Origin: Plumapathes pennacea | Taxonomy: Eukaryota; Cnidaria; Anthozoa; Antipatharia; Myriopathidae | Direction of reading: 5' to 3' | Assembly: GCA_964036295.1 (NCBI GenBank) | Contig: OZ038465.1 | Location: 9,121,667-9,185,666, forward strand | DNA length: 64,000 nt | Part shown: positions 37,601 through 47,121 of the stretch, piece by piece | How positions within the stretch are numbered: the stretch's first letter is position 1 | Layout of the letters: the number at the start of each line of letters is the position of its first letter | The notes under the pieces: generated by a model | What the model saw: the letters and a program-made list of their open reading frames with translations, nothing else | Database searches by the model: none | Told to the model about the DNA's origin: nothing | Program-made: the position numbers and the translations under genes

Positions 37601-40600
37601 GGTATATTTAGTGTCCTCTTTGAACTTTAACAAGTATCTGCTCTTTAACAAGTCTTCTTTACAAGCCACTCATTGTGCTTTCTCTCCACTTTTCTCTCCC
37701 ACTTTTGGCTTTCCTTCTCTTTTCTTGTTTCTATCAGACAATCTGCGCACTACATCTATTTTTTTTATATAGTCCTCGAAACATTTCAATGTTCATGTTT
37801 CAAACATTCCTGCCAATCCAACCGATTGATCTCAAAACATTTTTTTCTGGCATGATCACAACAAACTACATCGGTGCAAATGAATACATACAGTTTAATA
37901 TTAATACCAGCATATTGTACACTTTAAACCGTTCTAACAAATAATTTTTGCACCTAAATGCAACAGTTTTTTTCATACAGTGAAAGTTTAGGCGCGTCGA
38001 CAGACAAGTTCATGTTTTGCTTGAAACGTTGCAGCGCAACTCTTTGGTTCTTGCGGCGTTTCTTTCCTTTCCTCGCCTTCCGTCGTTTCTTCATTTTGCG
38101 CTTTGCTGTTTTCAGTCTAAAAAACACAAACAAACAAAACTCTTTTCAGTATGATTAAGGAAGACAGTGCTATTTGCGTCATTTCGTTAAACATCTTGGT
38201 CCTATCATAGTTGTTTCCTTTTGATCAAACAATTCCAAAATTTAAAGACAGCAGCATAGAAGAGAGAACTTTCATCCATATAAAGTAGAGATCCCAAGGA
38301 CCTGCGACATTTTAAAATATATTTATGTTTTTCTCTTTTTGGTAATCTTTAGACTTGTCAGGGTTGTTTTCCTTGTCCAAGAAACTCCTCGTTTAAATAG
38401 ACGAAACCAAAATTAATGGACTGATTGGTTTTTTTTATTATTATATAAATTTCCCTCCGTGACTACAGGAAAGTAACAGGGACAAAGTTCTACTTGTTGG
38501 CTGCGCTCATCTTTGTGCTGTACCTGAGTGCTCTTACTGGGTACATGCTCTGCGTTGAGAAACTTTACATGGGCGTCGACGTCTCGCACGTATTTGAGGT
38601 AATAAAACACTTGTTAAGGGAGGGGAATCTAGCAATATCGGCTGTTTAAGAATCATTAAGAATCTTTCAGATTCGGACCATCCTTTTAAAATATTCACTG
38701 GACAGTTTTAAAGCCAACGGACTCGAATTTCGACGTAAGTTTGTAAAACCAGAACCTATTGCGTTGGATGCCAAATGGACTAGAAAGACGTGCGTTGACT
38801 TGCGTGCAAGTATGAGTTGAACAACAAGTCGACTTTATCTAGTCAAAACGTCGACCCTGGTTTGTTTTCAAAGAAAAACAAGCCGAATCATATCCATTTC
38901 AGCAGCCCCTGTTAAATCTCAAACAATGTTCAGCGTCTCTTGTTATGTTTCTTTATGACGTCCATTGTATTATCATTTGATTGGTCGAATGTGTTCATTT
39001 GTTTCCCAGTCCATCTGCAGTCCGTCTTCTATTGTCATATGGGATACAGTTATAGCAGCTTTGTCGGGAGCAAGTTTGTTGATAGAAATATACCAGATGT
39101 ACACAGAGGTGAGTTCAACTGAACCTAAAACGCGTGTTCACTCACTCCCGTACTCACCCACTCACGTACTCATTCACTCAAGTGCTCACTCACTCACATA
39201 CTCACTCACTCTCGTACTCACTCACTCACGTGTTCACTCACTTACGTACTCACTCACTCACGTACTCACTCATTCACGCACTCACTCACGTACTCACTCA
39301 CGTACTAACTTACGTACTCACTCACGTACTCACTCACTCTCGTATTCACTCACGTTCATACGTACTCACGTGCCTAACCACTCACACACACGCTCACTTA
39401 CTCTCTTATTTTAGTTTAACACTCACATTCCTACCAACTCACTCCGGCACTCACCAAACAACTCATGCATTCACTTTCCCGCCACTCACCACCACTGACT
39501 GACTGACTGACTTTTGATACTCACCTACCCATTGACTCACTTATACACACAATCACTGTCTCAGCATCCACTCAATCACTTGCTCTCACTCTCGCATGAC
39601 TCACTCCCTCGCGTACACATTCAATCTCGTACTCACTTATCCGCTCATTCACGAACGCATGCACACTCCCACTTATAAGCACACACAGCAAGGAAGGGAT
39701 TACAGCTTCACGTGTGCGCAAATAGCATAAACGCAAACGAGGTCCGTTGTGGCATATGGAGCCTTATCCAGGTTTTTAAATTGTACTTGTAAAAACCGGC
39801 GTTGTGTTTATAGAGTAAAGGTGCATCGGGTAACATTTCTTTATTGCACTTCCCATGCAGGGTTGGGATTACATTGATACATCAAACGTTGTGGAACTTC
39901 TTACTTCTGGCACCGCCTTAATGGCCTCCGTGTGCCCGTATTTGGAGCTGAGGTACTCATTTCAACTGAGCTTTCTGGTTGTGTCCGTCTTGCTTGGATA
40001 CGTGACTCTGCTGCTGTACTTTCAGAGGTAAAGCCGCTGACCTCTTGCGCTCCTACTTCACCTGACTAAAACATTATATTAAAAAGCACACAATCCCAGT
40101 CACACTATCATACACGATTTTCACGGATGATAAAGTTCGTCAGTGCGCTCGATGAAATCAACACCAGCTGGACGCTTCTGTTAATTCCACAATGAATTTA
40201 CTGCGGATTCGTGGACACCGTATTGTGATCTTGCCACAGTGCGATGCCATGGTGAGATGAAGGTGCGATGTTTAAAAGTCGCCTAGTTCCCTATTGAACG
40301 AGAGGGGCAGTGGAATTACTGAGCACAGGCTGTTAGAAGTGCTTTGAAGCTCATAGAAGTGTCAAACGAAGACAGCCGGGGGTACACATGGTGTTGGAAC
40401 ATCAGGAGTTTGTTACCATAACAATTTCATTGGTAGACAATAGACAATTTTTGTTGAGAAAGCAGGCGATGAGAGGGGTGACGGACAATTTTTCTTTACG
40501 TATTTTAATACTAATAAATATATCGAATAATGATCAGTTGCAAGAACAACAAGGAAAGAAGCATACACGCGTTTAATCATACGTTGTATCGGGTGCAGTC

Positions 40601-43600
40601 TCTTTCAGTCTGGAATTTACGTGACGATGCTGTTCGAGGTTTTGAAGTCACTGGTGAAGGTAAGGACAGAAAATTGAATAATGCAATTCACAACGAACTC
40701 ACACCAAGGCCTTCATTAAAATCTTATCCAACTATCTTGACGCTGAATATCAGAATATAGATCTTCATTTCGCACGATTACCAAACGCTGTTAACTTCTG
40801 TAGCATTGTTTTGAAACGATTAGTATTGCGTTGTCTACCTGAATTCTCCTTAAACAAGAAAAGTTTAATTCCTGAATTTGTTGGATAAAAGCTAAAAGGA
40901 TCACTTACTCAAGTGAAACTGCTTACATGCACAACGAGGTCATTCCAGTAAGATGAAATGCTTACGGGCTTTGTTTTGTTTTTCATTTTTGGACAGAAAA
41001 TATGACAGCGTAACTTGGGCTACCTTTGACCCTTCGAGCGCACAATAGAACCTAAGCGTTGCACGTTTGGCGTCATTTTGCTGTTGATTGTTTCTGACAA
41101 ATTTTAGCACCCTTGATGCCAGTAAAATCACACATAAAACAAGCTAAAGACGCCTGTAATCCTTAGTCGTCCTCTCATAAGCGTTGTTGTTACATAGTGT
41201 TTGACAGTGGCCCTGATTTCTTTTCTCCGTGTCGTTTCCAGGTGACGGGTGTGTTCATCATGCTCTTGTTTGCTTACGCCTTGGCGTTCCAACTGTTGCT
41301 TTCACGGAGGCTTAATGTAAGAAAAGAGTCAGGAAGGTTTGATCGAAAAAAGGTCTCAAGTGACTATTGATTTTGTCTTTGTATTTTGCCATTTAAATAT
41401 CTCGTTTTATGCGCAACCGAGGTGTCCATGTACAAGATGTGTCTAGCTGCAGTTGAGGCTTGGTTGATGTAGAACTGAACAAATTCCCACCCTGCATCTT
41501 TTCGGAAAGTCTAAAAAACCAACAAATGACAATGAATTTATTCACAGGATCGAAACTGGAACAGTACCAGTGATGACAACACAAAGGTGAGTGTAGTTTT
41601 GAACGATTCGTTAGAAGAAGCCACAAAAATATAAGGACTAGAAACTATTAATGTAAAGTTAATTTTTTCACTATACAAAATAGGACCATATTGTTCAGCA
41701 GTATTTCTCTTTCTCTGTCTGTTCCTGTCTCACTGTCCAACTGTCTCCCTGTTTCGCAGCCTCTGTCTCATACACTGTTTGTCTTTTCTAGCTGTCTTTG
41801 CCTCAATTTCTGTCTGTCTTTGTCCATGTCACTCTGTCTCTTTCTTTTCTTCTTCATTTTCATTGTCTCTGTTCGTTTTGTATCTTCTCTCGTTTAGTTT
41901 GGACTTCACTCTTCTTAACTTCCCACTTCTAATTTTGGCCGAATCTCTGTAATCGATTATACTCTTGGTTTATCTATCTACATTGTCATGTGTTTGTTCT
42001 TTTAACTTCCTCAGGATCCGTTCGACAGTTTGGACAGTTCGTTCATGAAGGTGATGGTGATGATGATTGGCGAGATTGAGTACACGAGATTCTTCAACGA
42101 TCAGGATTTGTTCCTTCCGTTCGTCAGTCACGCAGTGTTCATCTCCTTTTGTGTCATGATGCCCATTGTCCTCATGAATTTGACGGTGGGTTTCTCAGTA
42201 TTGAGTTCACATTTTCGGATTCGAATAATGGTCAAGACAAGTGCAAATATGACAGCGTGTTGCGCTCGCCAGAAACCGGGTCTTTGCTGCTTTATTAGCT
42301 TACCTGATCAATATTCACAAAGCTAAGTTTTGCCAGTTGGGAAATATATCCTGACGATAGATTTAGCTTTTTAATTTCGATCACTGTCATGAAAATTAAA
42401 TAACGCCAAAACCAAACTAATAACAGATGAACACGTGATTCCCTCCTCTCCTCTGCCTCCCCTCCCCCCTTTAAATGTAGTTGGCTGTCGCATTCTCATC
42501 TGCTTTTAGATTGGTCTTGCTGTTGGTGACATCGAGTCAATCCAGAAGAACGCAGAATTGAAGCGTCTGTCGTTAACGGTAAGGGTAGTAACCTATAACA
42601 GGAGGTTAATGGTCGAAATTCCCTCTGATATACTGGCCCCTCACTGTAGCAGGGCGATCTTTGCAACAAAGCAGAGCTCGAGAAATTCTCTTTTGCCTCA
42701 CATGGGCTAGCAGGGAACGAGCTGGTAACCTGGCTCCCAGACCCTCCAACCGAGGGTGAGAGAAGCTCTGGGAACCAGGGCAACGAGCTGGTGTAACTGA
42801 CAGAAACAGTCAAGTTTCTTTATAGTATGTTTATGCATGGTCGGGCATTCAGCTGAAGAAAGACAGTACCCTTACAAGGATGAGGAAATAAGGAAAGTCT
42901 ATACAGCTCGTCGGGCACCCAACGAATCTTTTTTTAAAGACCTAATAGTGCGCATGCTCCGATTTGTACACGGACGGACAATCATATTCCCTTTTCAAAA
43001 GAATATGCCACATATCTTACTTACCTCGTTTGCTTGGTCTGTACTGTAAGTTATGGAACCTTGTTTTTACCTCGGTTTATGGCCTGCGCACTTTAAGCTT
43101 GGCAAAGGAAATAGAGATTACTTCATGGAAAGTGCGCGCGTACGGTTTTTATTCACGAGTTGTGAAGTATCATAAAACGAACGAGCGAGGCTTTGCGAGC
43201 GAGTGAGTTTTATGATACGAAACAACGAGTGAATAAAAACTGTACAAAGCACTTTCCATGATGTTTTCTGTTTATTATATACATACTGAGACATTTATGA
43301 TGGGACCGGGAAACCCTTTAAAAGTAGTGAAAAATCGTCGTTCGCAGCTTGTGATTGGACGAACGATTTTTTTCACGTGTGAAAAGCGTCGTTCGCGGCC
43401 TCTCATTGGCTAGAACTCATTTGCGTACGAAATTTTACGATATGGCTTTTTCGTGAGTATGTCTCAGTATGTATATAATAAACATCGGTCCTCAAAAAAC
43501 CGTACGGCCCGCGGACCGTCCATGACAGTTACTTTTAGACTGCTAGATGTTCTTTGTTCACTTGCTGAAAAGGCTTCTTTAGTTTTCTGGTGACTCCTTT

Positions 43601-44785
43601 GCAATATGGTATCCCTTCCCTTTGATCTTTCTTCTTCAGATAGAAACTGTCTTTGAGTTTGAGGAGAAGCTCCCCTCGTGGTTGTTGAAGAGGCTCTACA
43701 GCAACACTGTAGAAATTAAAACTAATGCCTGCCGTACTAGTCGCAACTTCATCTGGGGAAAACTTAAGGTGAGTTTAAATTTGTGGTCATGATCGGATCC
43801 CGGAGAACCGAAGGAAACGCGTGAAAAAAGAAAGTCAATTGACTTTAAAGGGGGCAGTGAGTTTGCGTAAACAATCGGCAGTTGTATCTGAACAATGTTT
43901 GGAAGTCTCGCCTCGCTTGTAGAATGTGAGAGCACAGAACCAGGTGTTTGCACGATGTATGTGGTAGTTGCACGTGGACATTTGGACCTCTTGTGTAGCT
44001 TGGACAAAACCTGATGTTTTGTTGTTGTTGTTTGTTTGTTTCTGTTGCAGGGACTTAGCAGCAAGTTGATGTCTTTTAATGCAGACGCAGACACAGAAAA
44101 CAAACGTTCACTAGAAGACGCGGAGAGAGACGTGGTGGAAAAAATATCCCGGATGTTTGCCAAGAAGATGGACGTGCACGAACAAAGGTAACTTGACAAA
44201 AGAGTACCGAGAGATAAATAACAGTTCATTCAATACAATATTGATAGTACACAAAGCCAAGTTATAGATTTCCCAGATGCAGGTGCACAATAGCATTCTA
44301 TAAGAAAGTGTCGGTGCAGCTGATCTAAAACAATATCCTCCAATTTACGTAAACTCCCTAGATAAGCTGCATTTTGCAGCTCTTTAAATGTAATGCCCAA
44401 AATATTTTTTAAATGTTCAAAAAATCAAACTTACTGCGATGCTGCTTAAGCTTACACTATGTCACTTGCGGCTTACACTTCTTCAAAAGTTGAAGGACTT
44501 TAAAAGATGTCTTAAAACCGTACAACATGCAGCCCGTAAATACTGTTAATCGTAAAAGTAGTGTACGGCATTATGTTCAACATCAAAATGTTTGAACTGA
44601 TTTCATTCTGAATCTTCCACAGGATGGAAAAGCTGCATAAAGAAATGGGCGATCAGCGTGAAATGCTGGTGAAAATTTTGAGTTTCGTCAAGAAGCGAGA
44701 GCAGCGCCCGTGGCTTGAAGTGGGCGAATTACTGTCCGACGACAACGAACCAACACAGTCACATGGTGCAAACGAGGACCAGTAG
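25450..44785 (+). CDS. TRPA1-like ankyrin cation channel, copy B (30 coding exons)
   Basis: Tandem paralogue of the gene at 347-22869 with the same predicted role. Coding exons: 25450-25647, 30101-30263, 30517-30791, 30913-31020, 31370-31478, 31960-32060, 32388-32435, 32660-32784, 33070-33118, 33667-33864, 34333-34416, 34563-34645, 34760-34921, 35160-35271, 35661-35830, 36516-36600, 36936-36995, 37265-37336, 37426-37496, 38469-38598, 39010-39108, 39861-40027, 40599-40659, 41242-41316, 41548-41586, 42015-42185, 42510-42578, 43640-43768, 44051-44187, 44623-44785. The sum is 3513 nt, or 1170 residues plus stop. All introns are GT-AG and have the same phases as in copy A. Main differences are 30 extra residues from exon 3 and a longer C-terminus. 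The start ATG at 25450 begins MSDSYLIEDEESEQ. Confidence 0.93.
28961..29196. mobile_element. MITE-like element with inverted termini (gtgttacactgg / gcaacg family)
   Basis: Left end ctggtgttacactggtcg then atttgcaacgacgatttgca; the right end carries the inverse, caaatcgtcgttgcaaatcg and accagtgtaacaccacc. It resembles the 18239-18732 element in having gtgttacac termini and an interior rich in gttgcaa. Intron 1 of TRPA copy B. Confidence 0.8.
29466..29601. mobile_element. Foldback element with taccgggc termini
   Basis: Left arm tttttaccgggc ... ggtccatatagggtaaaact and right arm cacaattttcctctattacgg ... cctgcccggtaaataa are imperfect inverted copies. Intron 1 of TRPA copy B. Confidence 0.65.
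29967..30100 (+). repeat. 41-42 bp tandem repeat ending at the exon-2 acceptor of copy B
   Basis: Four units start near 29967, 30008, 30049 and 30091 with ttctgggaggtttgtcgaca, ttcttggacgactcgttgct, ttcctggtaagtttggcaat and ttcttggaaggcttgtcgag. The last unit contains the functional acceptor (ttggaag/gcttgt), so earlier units carry diverged copies of the splice site. Confidence 0.65.
30101..35830 (+). CDS. TRPA copy B exons 2-15: ankyrin-repeat block
   Basis: Encodes about residues 67-661 as ankyrin repeats: SALHYAARYNRLEVAKLL, TPLHLAARFNSDQTGLFL, STPLHAASHSGRVEVIDLL, YSIHAAAKEGHAEALEKLL, TCLHLAVRHSHVQ, TPLHVACVNSDYEMVRLLL, TSLHVAVYSADVKTLDIIL, TPLHYAAAQGNIK, IPLHYAAEYGNISCVQKL, FVYACRYGRVAVVKYLL, TPLVHVAWCGCPL and ALFGAAKTGKVHMVKLLL. 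Exon 3 is 90 nt longer than in copy A and adds a charged, Ser/Pro-containing linker (GERKGKEDHNGV ... EDFPPSPTDTNI) before the next repeat. Confidence 0.92.
30341..30452. repeat. (ATGATG/GATCAT)n tract
   Basis: Low-complexity gatgat/gatcat units upstream of exon 3 of TRPA copy B, open in many frames (poly-Met or poly-His artefacts). Confidence 0.85.
32040..32325 (+). repeat. Minisatellite replicating the exon-6 donor region of copy B
   Basis: Units share ggccatg, then caggta(g/a)acagac and acttgag. The first unit overlaps the exon-6 donor (cacgtacag/gtaggacagacac). Later units carry ttcag/gtagacagacac and gtgcag/gtaagacagacg. Intron 6 of TRPA copy B. Confidence 0.7.
35905..36440. repeat. Degenerate TTGG/GGTTAG-rich intron sequence
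   Basis: Low-complexity ttggttgg, ttagttgg and ggccggccggccgg words in intron 15 of TRPA copy B. It contains one distinct word at 36289-36318 (ctgacgtttcgagcg ttagcccttcgtcgg), which I treat as a fragment of a dispersed element. Confidence 0.55.
36516..37496 (+). CDS. TRPA copy B exons 16-19: linker and pre-S1 region
   Basis: Encodes about residues 662-757 with VKYNFQFLNPCCSEY and LLFHPLTRKLMDYKW, collinear with copy A. The cysteine context differs: copy A has ICP, copy B has NPCC, so the cysteine is shifted by two positions. The HPLT threonine is shared. Exon 18 is three residues shorter than in copy A. Confidence 0.87.
37488..37640 (+). repeat. Short repeats replicating the exon-19 donor of copy B
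   Basis: After exon 19 ends tacaagtg/gtatgacatttag, the intron carries aacaagtggtatgataattag, ttcaagtggtatatttag and aacaagtatctg, each with tgtcttct or tgtcctct nearby. These are degenerate copies of the last exon bases plus the donor. Confidence 0.65.
38469..42185 (+). CDS. TRPA copy B exons 20-26: six-helix channel domain and pore
   Basis: S1 is in exon 20 (FYLLAALIFVLYLSALTGYM), S2 in exon 21 (IVIWDTVIAALSGASLLIEI), S3-S4 in exon 22 (VVELLTSGTALMASVCPYL, then LSFLVVSVLLGYVTLLLYF), the S4-S5 linker in exon 23 (SGIYVTMLFEVLKSLVK), and S5 in exon 24 (GVFIMLLFAYALAFQLLL). Exon 26 holds the pore MMIGEIEYTRFF, Glu near residue 968, and S6 (AVFISFCVMMPIVLMNLT). The turret exon 25 is short and diverged, with an NST sequon. 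Confidence 0.92.
39130..39680. repeat. (CACTCA/GTACTCACT)n tract
   Basis: A degenerate actcactcacgtactcact array in intron 21 of TRPA copy B, beginning about 20 nt after the donor of exon 21. The long Ser/His/Thr-rich open frames here are artefacts. Confidence 0.9.
42510..44785 (+). CDS. TRPA copy B exons 27-30: TRP helix and C-terminus
   Basis: Exon 27 repeats the TRPA1 signature IGLAVGDIESIQKNAELK, identical to copy A over that stretch. Exons 28-29 encode IETVFEFEEKLPSWLLKRL and a charged helix (DAERDVVEKISRMFAKKM). Exon 30 encodes a heptad-like segment (MEKLHKEMGDQREMLVKIL) and an acidic end (LLSDDNEPTQ). The stop TAG is at 44783-44785. The tail is longer than in copy A. Confidence 0.88.
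43123..43261. mobile_element. Foldback element, inner hairpin
   Basis: Arms tcatggaaagtgc ... gtacggtttttattcac and gtgaataaaaactgtac ... gcactttccatga, with further inverted atcataaaac/gttttatgat inside. Intron 27 of TRPA copy B, directly followed by a second inverted-repeat element. Confidence 0.8.
43270..43483. mobile_element. MITE-like element with 25-bp inverted termini
   Basis: Left end gtttattatatacatactga followed by gacat; right end atgtc then tcagtatgtatataataaac. The interior has attgg and ctcattggc words and paired cgtcgttcg copies. No coding capacity. Confidence 0.8.
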
Positions 44786-45109
44786 ACCTGACGTGATGAC
44801 GTCACTGAAGTGCACGAGACGGTCACGTGGTATTAAGGACGGCGGCATTTAAGACCCAACGTGACAGTACTGTAGCATAGAAGACACTCGGCATTGTACT
44901 AAAGATGACACAAGGACCTTGTATGACGCACTACTGAAATCAATGCATGATAGTCACACGATATATACTAGAGGACCAGTAGAGGTCACGTGGTGCGTCC
45001 TCAATATACATGTACTTACGTTTCTGTCAGGTAGATCGAGCACACCCGCTCTCGAGATTTTGTTTGTTTGTTTTCATTTTGTGCTGTTTTAGGACCGGCT
45101 AAGACTGCC

Positions 45110-45152
45110 GTACTTCACATAAGCTGATTTGAATTCGATGAGTTAAGTTGAT
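45110..45152. repeat. Short inverted repeat (gccgtacttcacat)
   Basis: gccgtacttcacat is repeated inverted as atgtgaagtacggc around about 30 nt. It lies in the 3' UTR region of TRPA copy B. Nearby cggctgattcaattcgg words suggest a larger dispersed element to about 45330. Confidence 0.6.
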
Positions 45153-45560
45153 GTGAAGTACGGCGTCTGAATCAATTTGGAACGGCTGATTCAATTCGGA
45201 TCAGCTCAGTCGTTTTTCCCCGTCTGTGTCAGCCGGAATAACGGTTGCAGACTGGTTTTGATTCAGATGCCGAACTCTAGATGAGCCGAATTAACTGCAT
45301 AAACTGTATCAGTTTGACCGCCCATGGTGAATATCCTCAATTTTGACCGTGTGTGCTTTCGTGGGAACGAGGGTATTCGGTGTTTACCGTTGCTATGGAG
45401 CGATGCCCTTCTGTTATCGGAGAAAGCTCGAACTTCTAGCGGGTTTCGACAAGACTGACCTACCCCCAGAATGTTGACTCCCTTCTAGTGTTAAGCACTC
45501 ACCCCTTCCTCCCCCTCCCCCTTTCCCTGTGAAATGCCGGACTCCGTCCATAAGGTTCCT

Positions 45561-45566
45561 AATAAA
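45561..45566 (+). terminator. Poly(A) signal for TRPA copy B
   Basis: AATAAA followed within 20 nt by a GT-rich stretch (gtatgtgttccatgttgtt), the usual downstream element. It implies a 3' UTR of about 800 nt. Confidence 0.6.
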
Positions 45567-45610
45567 GCAGGTATGTGTTCCATGTTGTTAAACAGAATAT
45601 CCATAGGCTT

Positions 45611-45857
45611 CCCAATCTTAGTTTCAGTTAAAAATATAAAAATTAAAAAATTAAAAAAAAATACTTTATTTATTTTGTTTCCTGTGTGCTGTTATTCCTT
45701 CTGACCGAATTTGACTTTTTATCTGGTGGTAGTTAAAAATCGCTCAAAATTGCTCTAATTAGTTCAGAAATGAAACACAAGGAATAACAGCACACAGGGA
45801 ACAAGATAAGTTAACTATTTATATATTTTTACGTTTTGAACTAAAACTCAGATTGGG
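45611..45857. mobile_element. Foldback element downstream of TRPA copy B
   Basis: Outer arms cccaatcttagttt and aaaactcagattggg, and inner arms tttcctgtgtgctgttattcc and ggaataacagcacacaggga, are inverted pairs around an AT-rich centre. Non-coding. Confidence 0.75.
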
Positions 45858-46059
45858 GTCACCCTGTGAGGTAACTAATGACATACACACCCAATATTCT
45901 GCACAGCGTTTTATAGAACCAGGAGGGATGACTACAGAAGTTGCATCAGCCATGATTTTGAATAAAAACTGGAGAAATGACGAGCGATTATAAATGCCGT
46001 TAAAAACTGCATGGCCCTTCCATCATGGAACGCCTGATTAAAATTGACCCTTTACTCCT

Positions 46060-46230
46060 CCTCTCTGGGTAGCTTTTGACGGGCGCGGCTACCAAGGAAA
46101 ACAAAATGGCGCCCGACTTAAAGATGATGTATTTGTGATCTGGCATCGACGGCAAGCTGTCCGACCCAGTGGCCTGAAGGAAGCATTGTCCTGATCAGCT
46201 GAAGTTGGGAATATATCGTCACTTTCAAAG
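46060..46230 (+). promoter_or_regulatory. Probable promoter and untranslated first exon of the third gene
   Basis: A GC-richer island contains acaaaatggcgcccgac, a YY1-like AAnATGGCGnC motif common at animal housekeeping promoters. It ends ctttcaaag/gtatgt at 46230, a good donor. The ATG at 46106 opens a frame of only about ten codons (MAPDLKMMYL), so the exon is probably untranslated or carries a short upstream ORF. The next plausible acceptor with a coding start is at 58904, which would make this the first exon of the ankyrin gene. That link is inference. Confidence 0.4.
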
Positions 46231-47121
46231 GTATGTGGTATTAAACGCTATGCGTTTTCCGAGTGTAGAATTATTTAGCTGTTAATTGTGTATCAGTATG
46301 TCGCCGGGAATGTCGACAGTTTGCTTTGTAATTAAACCTCACATCCCCGAGCTCTAACAACAAACCCTTTGGAGGAATTCAGCATTTTACAAGGAGGTCA
46401 GCAGACCAGGGGTCAGTCTTTAGTCAAAACCCGACTTTGAGCCGTGCTTTCTTGCACTCGTTTTCTTGTGAGTTCACTGAGCGCTTTAAAACGTGCAAAG
46501 GTTTATTACAGTACTTCCGGCGATTTGTTGAATCCCTGAAGGATAGGGATCGTCCTTTACGACGTAAGTCATGTAAAAATACTCGCAGATATTTCGAACG
46601 ACTTTTGGCATGCAAATTGAAACATGTGCATCACATAATTTTAGGATTTATGCCACATGAAGTGTTATTACCTGTGTCTCCTTAAGGTTGGTACCTTATC
46701 TATTTTTAGACACAAGGTATATTTTTCATTGTGAACCTTCGGTCGATTGATGTAGACTAAGCACGGCGTGCACTCAGCTCCTGCCATGATATTATAGCCT
46801 AAGAATACAGCCCCCTTGACACGTAAAACAACTACTTGTGTTTATTGGGCAGATTTTGACACAAACAAAATTACATCGAAAATAGCTCTGTTGCCTCCAA
46901 TTTAGTTTCTACCATATTGACTGGATGGGCATTGGAGAATTTGGTTACGAAAACAACACCTGCCCACCCCTTCACCCCCTCACATCCCGCCCCCCCCCCC
47001 CCCCCTCAAGTAATAACTGTTATACTTGTTTTGTACAACCCATCTCCCTCCATCCTCCCCTCCCCCCCTCCCCCCTCCTATGCCAAAGAAAGCATGCACA
47101 GCTACTGCAAGTTCTTCATAT
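46231..47121. other. Non-coding spacer before the 2-kb array
   Basis: No gene recognised. Contains a C-rich run at about 46988-47006 and CT-rich sequence to 47080. Short open frames around 46437-46685 have no recognisable features. Confidence 0.5.

Noticed and set aside
38965..39502. Long Ser/Thr/His-rich frames
   Set aside because: Products of the CACTCA repeat array; only the first part (39010-39108) is exon 21 of copy B.
43696..44229. 177-codon minus-strand frame
   Set aside because: It lies opposite exons 28-29 of copy B and the intron between them; no motif, and a shadow frame explains it.
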